Source: Clostridia bacterium (lineage in GTDB: Bacteria; Bacillota; Clostridia; Oscillospirales; CAG-272). From it: 35,585 nt of DNA. This document shows, in pieces, positions 30,627 through 35,585 of this stretch. The DNA lies in the NCBI GenBank assembly GCA_017451915.1, contig JAFTNJ010000028.1:1-35585 (forward strand). The letters run 5' to 3'. The notes below the pieces were generated by a model, which saw only the letters and a program-made list of their open reading frames with translations, did no database searches and had not been told where the DNA came from. Each line of letters opens with the position of its first letter. The stretch's first letter is position 1. The position numbers and the translations under genes were made by a program.

Positions 30627-30692
30627 ATGTGCCTTTGATTCTCCGTTAAGAATAACAGAGAAAAACCAAAGCGTCTGTTTTCTTCTTTTCCC

Positions 30693-31346
30693 TTATGCGC
30701 CGAAGAATTCCTCTTCCAGCATCAGGCACAGGCAATGGTACACCGGCAGGTGCAGCTCCTGGATCTGATAGGTCTGAGTGCGCGGCACACGGATGCAGAC
30801 GTCGGCAAAGCCCGAAAGCGCGCTTTCCTTCTCTCCCGTCAGTCCAATGACCGGCATGCCTTTGGCCCGGGCGGTTACGGCGGCATACATAATGTTTTTG
30901 CTATTGCCCGAGGTGGAGATCCCCAGGAATACGTCCCCCGCCACGCCAAAGCCGTTGACCTGTTGGGCAAAGCAAAGCAGAGGCTCACAGTCGTTCATAT
31001 AAGCGGTGCTCAGGGAAAGATGGCCGTCCAGCGCAATGGCGGGCAGAGCCCCTTGCAGGTGCATCTGCAGGGTCTGTCCCAGCTCCCCATCCACCTCCAA
31101 AAGGCGGTTGGAAAAATCCTCGGAAAGCTTGCGGGGAAGCACGAAGCTCTTCATCAGTTCCCCCACGATATGCTCGGCATCCGCGGCCGAGCCACCGTTG
31201 CCCGCAACCAAAAGCTTGCCGCCCTTTTGGTAACTGCTCTTCAATACGGCAAAGGCTTCCAGGATCTGCTCCTTACAGCAAGCCAGGTCGGGATAGCGCT
31301 CCAAAAGCAGCTCCAGGGGAGCCGCTACGTGATTTGAAAGTTCCAT
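30693..31346 (-). CDS. gmhA: SIS domain phosphoheptose isomerase-like protein
   Basis: A 217-residue SIS-fold sugar-phosphate isomerase resembling GmhA, which turns sedoheptulose 7-phosphate into D-glycero-D-manno-heptose 7-phosphate. GNGGSAADAEHIVGEL and STSGNSKNI are the phosphate/substrate loops, and QIQELHLPVYH near the C-terminus carries the catalytic Gln/His region. GGAG lies 6 nt before the ATG. Last gene of the rhamnose operon. No other heptose gene is visible, so the partner enzymes must be elsewhere, or its substrate differs. Confidence 0.85.
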   Translation of the reverse strand: MELSNHVAAPLELLLERYPDLACCKEQILEAFAVLKSSYQKGGKLLVAGNGGSAADAEHIVGELMKSFVLPRKLSEDFSNRLLEVDGELGQTLQMHLQGALPAIALDGHLSLSTAYMNDCEPLLCFAQQVNGFGVAGDVFLGISTSGNSKNIMYAAVTARAKGMPVIGLTGEKESALSGFADVCIRVPRTQTYQIQELHLPVYHCLCLMLEEEFFGA

Positions 31347-31403
31347 AATTACTCCATTCCATCGGCGCGTTCCCGCCGATCGTTGATATGCAATCGAAGG
31401 TGG

Positions 31404-32003
31404 TCAAAGGGTGTGGATCCCGGTCCATTTCTGATCCTTCTCGCTCAGGTTCAGGGGCGTGCCGTCACAGAGGGTGTAACCCTCGGCCGACGCCGAGCCT
31501 TGGTAGGTTCCGCAGAGCATGGGCCACTCGATGCCAATGGCGGGATCGTTCCACGCCAGGCCGCCCTCGTCTCCGGGATGATAAAAATCGGTGCACTTGT
31601 AGCAGAATTCCGCCACGTCGCTCAACACCAGGAATCCGTGAGCAAAGCCCTCGGGAATATAAAACTGCTTTTTATTCTCCTCGGTCAGCTCCACGCCGTA
31701 CCATTTCCCGTAGGTGGCGGAGCCGGGGCGAAGATCCACGGCCACGTCAAAGACGCTTCCCTTGATCACCCGCACCAGCTTGCCCTGGGAATACTGCTTT
31801 TGAAAATGCAATCCCCGCAGCACGCCCTTGACCGACATGCTCTGATTGTCCTGCACAAAGACCATATCCAAGCCGGCCTCGCGCATATCGTTTTGATTGT
31901 AGGTCTCCATAAAGTAGCCGCGGGAGTCACCGTGAACAGTGGGCTGAATCACACACAGTCCCTCAATGCCTCCAACGTTCTTTTCCACTTGAATCTGTCC
32001 CAT
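31404..32003 (-). CDS. rfbC: dTDP-4-dehydrorhamnose 3,5-epimerase
   Basis: Third step of dTDP-L-rhamnose synthesis. The 199-residue cupin has DSRGYFMETY, the catalytic His in LRGLHFQ, and PEGFAHGFLVLSD. It begins 6 nt after rfbD ends; the C-terminal 20 residues (PLNLSEKDQKW) are typical of the family. Confidence 0.96.
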   Translation of the reverse strand: MGQIQVEKNVGGIEGLCVIQPTVHGDSRGYFMETYNQNDMREAGLDMVFVQDNQSMSVKGVLRGLHFQKQYSQGKLVRVIKGSVFDVAVDLRPGSATYGKWYGVELTEENKKQFYIPEGFAHGFLVLSDVAEFCYKCTDFYHPGDEGGLAWNDPAIGIEWPMLCGTYQGSASAEGYTLCDGTPLNLSEKDQKWTGIHTL

Positions 32004-32009
32004 AAATTT

Positions 32010-32915
32010 TTATTCCTTTCCTGCGCTCTCGCCAAGGACGGCAAGATAACGCGCCAGGGCATCCTTCCAATCGGGTAAAGGGGAAAAGCCCTTTTCCCGC
32101 AGCTTTTGCTTATTCAACCGACTGTTGCGGGGACGTGCCGCCTTGGAAAGTCCGTATTCCTCGGTGGTCACGGGGAGCACCTTGGTGGAAAGCCCCGCCT
32201 GACGGTAGATCTCCTTGGTAAACTCGTACCAGGAAATGAATCCGCCCTCGTTGGTGGCGTGGTAGTAGCCGTATTCCTCACTCTCGATCATATCCACCAG
32301 AAGTCTGGAGAGATCAAAGGTGTAGGTAGGCGTTCCGATCTGATCGTTGACCACCCGCACGGTGTCGTACTTGCGACCCACGTTCAGCATGGTCTTTACA
32401 AAGTTCTTGCCGTTGACACCAAACACCCAGGCAATGCGAACGATAAAATAACGCTCCAGGAGCGCGGCCACGGCCTGCTCGCCCTCCAGCTTGGTCTGTC
32501 CATAATGATTGAGGGGGGCGTAGTCCTTGCAATCGGGCTCCCAGGGGGTCTCGCCCTGCCCGTGGAACACGTAGTCGGTGCTGATATACAGCATCTTACA
32601 GCCAAGGGTGGCGCAGGCGCTCGCCACGGCCGCCGTGCCACCGGCATTGACGGCGCGTACCAGATCCCGATGTTCCTCCTCCTCGGCGGCGTCCACCGCC
32701 GTCCAGGCCGCGCAATGGATCACGGCATCGGGAGCAATTTGCAAAACGGCACGCTCTACCGCCGCGGCATCGGTCAGATCCAGGGGAAGATAGGAGGTCT
32801 CCACGGGGGAAACGGGAGAAAGGTCACTCCCCACGGCTTCGTGTCCGCGGGAAAGTAGCTCGTTGACGACGTCGTAGCCCAGCTGGCCACCCACGCCGGT
32901 TACCAAAACCTTCAT
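32010..32915 (-). CDS. rfbD: dTDP-4-dehydrorhamnose reductase
   Basis: Final step, NAD(P)H reduction to dTDP-L-rhamnose. A 301-residue short-chain dehydrogenase with the nucleotide motif TGVGGQLG, then YISTDYVFHG and the catalytic Tyr in YGQTKLEGE. The ATG at 32915 is chosen because GGAGG lies 8 nt upstream; a TTG two codons earlier would fall within that spacing. Confidence 0.96.
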   Translation of the reverse strand: MKVLVTGVGGQLGYDVVNELLSRGHEAVGSDLSPVSPVETSYLPLDLTDAAAVERAVLQIAPDAVIHCAAWTAVDAAEEEEHRDLVRAVNAGGTAAVASACATLGCKMLYISTDYVFHGQGETPWEPDCKDYAPLNHYGQTKLEGEQAVAALLERYFIVRIAWVFGVNGKNFVKTMLNVGRKYDTVRVVNDQIGTPTYTFDLSRLLVDMIESEEYGYYHATNEGGFISWYEFTKEIYRQAGLSTKVLPVTTEEYGLSKAARPRNSRLNKQKLREKGFSPLPDWKDALARYLAVLGESAGKE

Positions 32916-32930
32916 TCTCAAGGCCTCCGA

Positions 32931-33950
32931 TCAGCGATTGCCGTACATTTTTTCGTAGTAATTTTGATATTCGCCCGAGACGATCTCCTCCCACCACGTG
33001 CGATTCTCCAAATACCAGGCAATGGTCTTTTCAATGCCCACGGCAAAGGGGGTCTCGGGAAGCCAACCAAGCTCGGAATGGATCTTGGTGGGGTCGATGG
33101 CGTAGCGCATATCGTGTCCCTTGCGATCAGCCACGTAGGTGATCAGGGACTCGGGCTTGCCAAGGGCCCGGCAGATGATCTTAACGATATCGATGTTCTT
33201 CATCTCGTTGTGTCCGCCAATGTTATAGACCTCGCCTACCCGTCCCTTATGAATAATCAGGTCGATGGCCTTGCAGTGATCCTCCACGTAGAGCCAATCA
33301 CGCACGTTCTCGCCGGTTCCGTAAACGGGAAGGGGCCGATCGTGCAGAGCGTTGGCGATCATGAGGGGGATCAGCTTTTCGGGAAAATGATAGGGGCCGT
33401 AGTTGTTGGAGCAACGGCTGATGGATACGGGAAGCCCGTAGGTTCGATGGTAGGCCAGCACCAAAAGATCCGCCGCCGCCTTGGACGAGGAATAGGGGGA
33501 GCTGGTGTGAATGGGGGTCTCCTCGGTGAAAAACAGGTCGGGACGATCCAGGGGAAGATCTCCGTAGACCTCGTCGGTCGATACCTGATGATAGCGCTGG
33601 ATGCCGTACTTGCGGCAGGCATCCATCAGGGTTGCGGTTCCCATAATGTTGGTCTGCAAAAAGACGCCGGGATCCTCGATGGAGCGATCCACGTGACTCT
33701 CGGCGGCAAAGTTGACCACCATTTGGGGATGCTCCTCCTCAAAAAGCTTATACACCGCCTCACGGTCGCAGATGTCGGCCTTTACAAAGCGGAAGTTGGG
33801 CTGCTCCATGACCGAGGCCAGGGTGGAAAGGTTGCCCGCGTAGGTCAGCTTATCCAAGCATACCAGGCGGTACTCGGGATGGGCCTTGCGCATATGGAAA
33901 ATAAAGTTGGAGCCGATGAATCCGGCGCCTCCGGTTACGATGATGGTCAT
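32931..33950 (-). CDS. rfbB: dTDP-glucose 4,6-dehydratase
   Basis: Second step, dTDP-glucose to dTDP-4-keto-6-deoxyglucose. 339 residues with TGGAGFIGSNF, HVDRSI, STDEVYGDL and catalytic YSSSKAAAD; RCSNNYGPYHFPEKL is the family signature. AGGAG lies 8 nt before the ATG. Confidence 0.97.
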   Translation of the reverse strand: MTIIVTGGAGFIGSNFIFHMRKAHPEYRLVCLDKLTYAGNLSTLASVMEQPNFRFVKADICDREAVYKLFEEEHPQMVVNFAAESHVDRSIEDPGVFLQTNIMGTATLMDACRKYGIQRYHQVSTDEVYGDLPLDRPDLFFTEETPIHTSSPYSSSKAAADLLVLAYHRTYGLPVSISRCSNNYGPYHFPEKLIPLMIANALHDRPLPVYGTGENVRDWLYVEDHCKAIDLIIHKGRVGEVYNIGGHNEMKNIDIVKIICRALGKPESLITYVADRKGHDMRYAIDPTKIHSELGWLPETPFAVGIEKTIAWYLENRTWWEEIVSGEYQNYYEKMYGNR

Positions 33951-33974
33951 AATATTTCTCCTCTTTTGTCCGCG

Positions 33975-34871
33975 TTAGTGCAGAACGTCCAGATACTTTC
34001 CGTCCAGCACGTCCTTCAGATACTGGCCGTACTGGTTCTTCTTGAGAACCTCGTAGACCGCGGTCAGATCCTCCCGGGAGATCCAGCCGTTGAGATAGGC
34101 AATCTCCTCCAGGCAAGCGATCTTACGGTGCTGGTGGGTCTCTACGGTCTTTACAAAATTGGTGGCCTCCACCAAGCTCTCGTGAGTTCCGGTGTCCAGC
34201 CAGGTAAAGCCCTGCCCCAACAGCTCCACGTGGAGCTCGTCCATTTCCAGATAGATACGGTTGAGATCGGTGATCTCCAGCTCTCCGCGAGCCGAGGGCG
34301 TCAGATTCTTGGCGTACTCCACCACTCGGTTGTCATAGAAATAGAGCCCGGTCACGCAGTAGTTGCTCTTGGGCTTTTGGGGCTTTTCCTCAATGGAAAC
34401 CGCCTTGCCCTCGGCGTTGAACTCCACAATGCCAAAGCGCTCGGGATCGTCCACGTAGTAGCCAAACACCGTGGCACCCTTGCCCTCCTCCGCGTTCTTG
34501 ACCGCCGCCTTAAGGCGTTTTTTGAGGCCGTGCCCGGCAAAGATGTTGTCACCCAGAACCATGGCCACGGTATCGTTGCCAATGAAATCGGCACCGATGA
34601 TAAAGGCCTGCGCCAGGCCGTCGGGCGAGGGCTGAACGGCGTAGGAAAATTGTACGCCAAACTGACTTCCGTCCCCGAGAAGGTCACGGAAGCGGGGGGT
34701 GTCCTGGGGGGTGGAAATGATCAGGATCTCCCGAATTCCCGCGTTCATGAGAACCGAGATGGGATAATAGATCATGGGCTTATCATATACGGGAAGCAGT
34801 TGCTTTGAGGTAACCTTGGTCAGCGGATAGAGCCGTGTGCCGGAGCCTCCGGCAAGAATGATCCCTTTCAT
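33975..34871 (-). CDS. rfbA: Glucose-1-phosphate thymidylyltransferase
   Basis: First step, glucose 1-phosphate plus dTTP to dTDP-glucose. 298 residues starting [18 protein letters not shown], with VLGDNIF and the IEEKP motif. The ATG at 34871 follows AAAGGA. It is the first gene of the operon; the rhamnose made probably goes into a cell-wall polysaccharide. Confidence 0.97.
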   Translation of the reverse strand: MKGIILAGGSGTRLYPLTKVTSKQLLPVYDKPMIYYPISVLMNAGIREILIISTPQDTPRFRDLLGDGSQFGVQFSYAVQPSPDGLAQAFIIGADFIGNDTVAMVLGDNIFAGHGLKKRLKAAVKNAEEGKGATVFGYYVDDPERFGIVEFNAEGKAVSIEEKPQKPKSNYCVTGLYFYDNRVVEYAKNLTPSARGELEITDLNRIYLEMDELHVELLGQGFTWLDTGTHESLVEATNFVKTVETHQHRKIACLEEIAYLNGWISREDLTAVYEVLKKNQYGQYLKDVLDGKYLDVLH

Positions 34872-34989
34872 AGTAGCAGTTCCTTTCGTACGTAGTTGCT
34901 CCCCCGCCGCGGCGTTCCGCAGTCCCAAAACGGGGGGCGATATGAGCTTTGGCCGTCATAGCCCACAGTTATACATTCTAATTCAGTTT

Positions 34990-35018
34990 ATTATAACATA
35001 TTAGTATATGTTTGTCAA
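34990..35018 (-). promoter_or_regulatory. Perfect consensus promoter of the rhamnose operon
   Basis: Minus strand TTGACA (35013-35018), 17-bp spacer, TATAAT (34990-34995); leader of about 110 nt. Confidence 0.92.
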
Positions 35019-35130
35019 CCCTTTTCCCTCCATACCTCCGGGGACCGCGGCGAGGAATCTCCCTCCCACATCTTGCAAAGCGGGCTTTCATCCAACGGAG
35101 TGAAAGGTCATGAGAACCGTTCCCGTTCTC

Positions 35131-35585
35131 TCTCCCACCAACAAAAAGAGCATTGCTTGCGCAATGCCTTCCCGCCACAATGCGAGATTTTATTAAAAAA
35201 ATCTCTAACGCGGTTTCCTGCCGCGCTCGGTACGCCGGTGCGAACACACCAAAGGTCCTCGCCCTAAAAACGCTCCCCCGGAGCGTTTTTGCCCGCCTAC
35301 GGCATGGGCGCGGGCTGTCCGAATCCACGTTCAATATCTCCCACCAACAAAAAGAGCATTGCTTGCGCAATGCCTTCCCTCCACAATGCGAGATTTTATC
35401 AACAAATCCTCTAACGCGGTTCCTTGCCGCGCTCGGTACGCCGGTGCGAACACACCAAAGGTCCTCGCCCTAAAAACGCTCCGGGGGAGCGTTTTTGCCC
35501 GCCTACGGCATGGGCGCGGGCTGTCCGAATCCACGTTCAATATCTCCCACCAACAAAAAGAGCATTGCTTGCGCAATGCCTTCCC
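35131..35585. repeat. 206-bp tandem repeat, at least 2.2 copies
   Basis: Units begin at 35131, 35337 and 35543; the third is cut by the window end. Each holds the palindrome ATTGCTTGCGCAAT and the hairpin AAAACGCTCC...GGAGCGTTTT, plus GCGCGG/CCGCGC arms. The period is not a multiple of three and frames break between copies, so it is non-coding. The rest of 34872-35130 holds the rhamnose promoter and nothing else recognised. Confidence 0.93.

Larger units (their letters stand above)
30384..30630. mobile_element. MITE-like relative of the RAYT element
   Basis: Its left end (TTTCGCCTTTGTATTACAAAG..CATA..GGGCT..ATCCT) matches 9361-9412 and its right end (CTATTATAACAAAA..TCGGCAGAG..AACAAT) matches 9951-10012, in the same order and orientation, but the transposase gene is replaced by a palindromic repeat. 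It accounts for most of the gene-free stretch 30370-30692. Confidence 0.55.

Noticed and set aside
32964-34808. Plus-strand open frame of about 614 codons across rfbB and rfbA
   Set aside because: Antisense shadow spanning two well-recognised genes and the gap between them; no start signal.
35131-35585. Small proteins encoded in the 206-bp repeats
   Set aside because: The period is not a multiple of three, frames differ between copies, and no ribosome binding site is seen.

Overview
The window looks like chromosome of an anaerobic Gram-positive bacterium of the class Clostridia (Bacillota), probably a gut species. The reasons are strong AGGAGG-type ribosome binding sites, several near-perfect TTGACA-N17-TATAAT promoters, a ymfF/ymfH/lgt/folD operon, an AzgA-type purine permease, BspA-type leucine-rich repeats and a radical-free Fe-S enzyme pair. 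The core genes are GC-rich. The stretch from about 15.4 to 24.3 kb, and small patches near 9 kb and 30 kb, are clearly AT-richer and read as acquired DNA. The species is inferred, not shown.

Layout. 0.2-3.7 kb: an M20 peptidase, then a convergent polar amino acid ABC transporter (binding protein, permease, ATPase). 3.9-8.5 kb: an overlapping operon ymfF-ymfH-lgt-folD. 8.5-10.1 kb: a small repeat-bounded patch with a GNAT acetyltransferase and a REP-associated tyrosine transposase (RAYT) that carries REP palindromes inside its own reading frame. 10.1-13.6 kb: a VOC protein, then a two-gene operon in which a MerR-type regulator with a textbook 19-bp-spacer promoter and palindromic operator is followed, with an ATGA overlap, by a lipoprotein with a caspase/gingipain-like His-Cys pair. 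13.6-15.2 kb: a purine permease with a structured leader. 15.4-24.3 kb: an island next to the 3' end of guaA. It holds a FokI-like nuclease without a methyltransferase and an integrated plasmid-like element with an HUH endonuclease plus SF3 helicase Rep, a candidate origin, 18-bp iterons, a BspA-type LRR lipoprotein and two tyrosine recombinases. 24.4-26.7 kb: guaA (ATP-pyrophosphatase part only) and an F420-ligase-like gene. 26.8-29.8 kb: an AraC regulator divergent from two Fe-S proteins. 29.8-30.7 kb: a repeat mosaic with one orphan gene. 30.7-34.9 kb: the dTDP-rhamnose operon rfbA-rfbB-rfbD-rfbC plus a phosphoheptose-isomerase-like gene. 34.9-35.6 kb: a 206-bp tandem repeat running off the window.

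How the parts may work together. The island is the most interesting part. The integrase gene converges on guaA. A 12-bp guaA-tail sequence recurs about 6.7 kb away. Inside both ends lie paired 8-bp motifs spaced 11 bp apart, as expected for integrase arm sites. The Rep protein resembles the CRESS-type Rep proteins of bacterial plasmids, so the element probably excises and replicates by rolling circle. The iterons occur in front of both rep and the integrase gene, which suggests one shared control. The nuclease segment lies just outside the element and has its own pair of 11-bp-spaced motifs at its two ends, suggesting successive insertions at one hotspot. All functions are inferred from sequence motifs; no searches were run.
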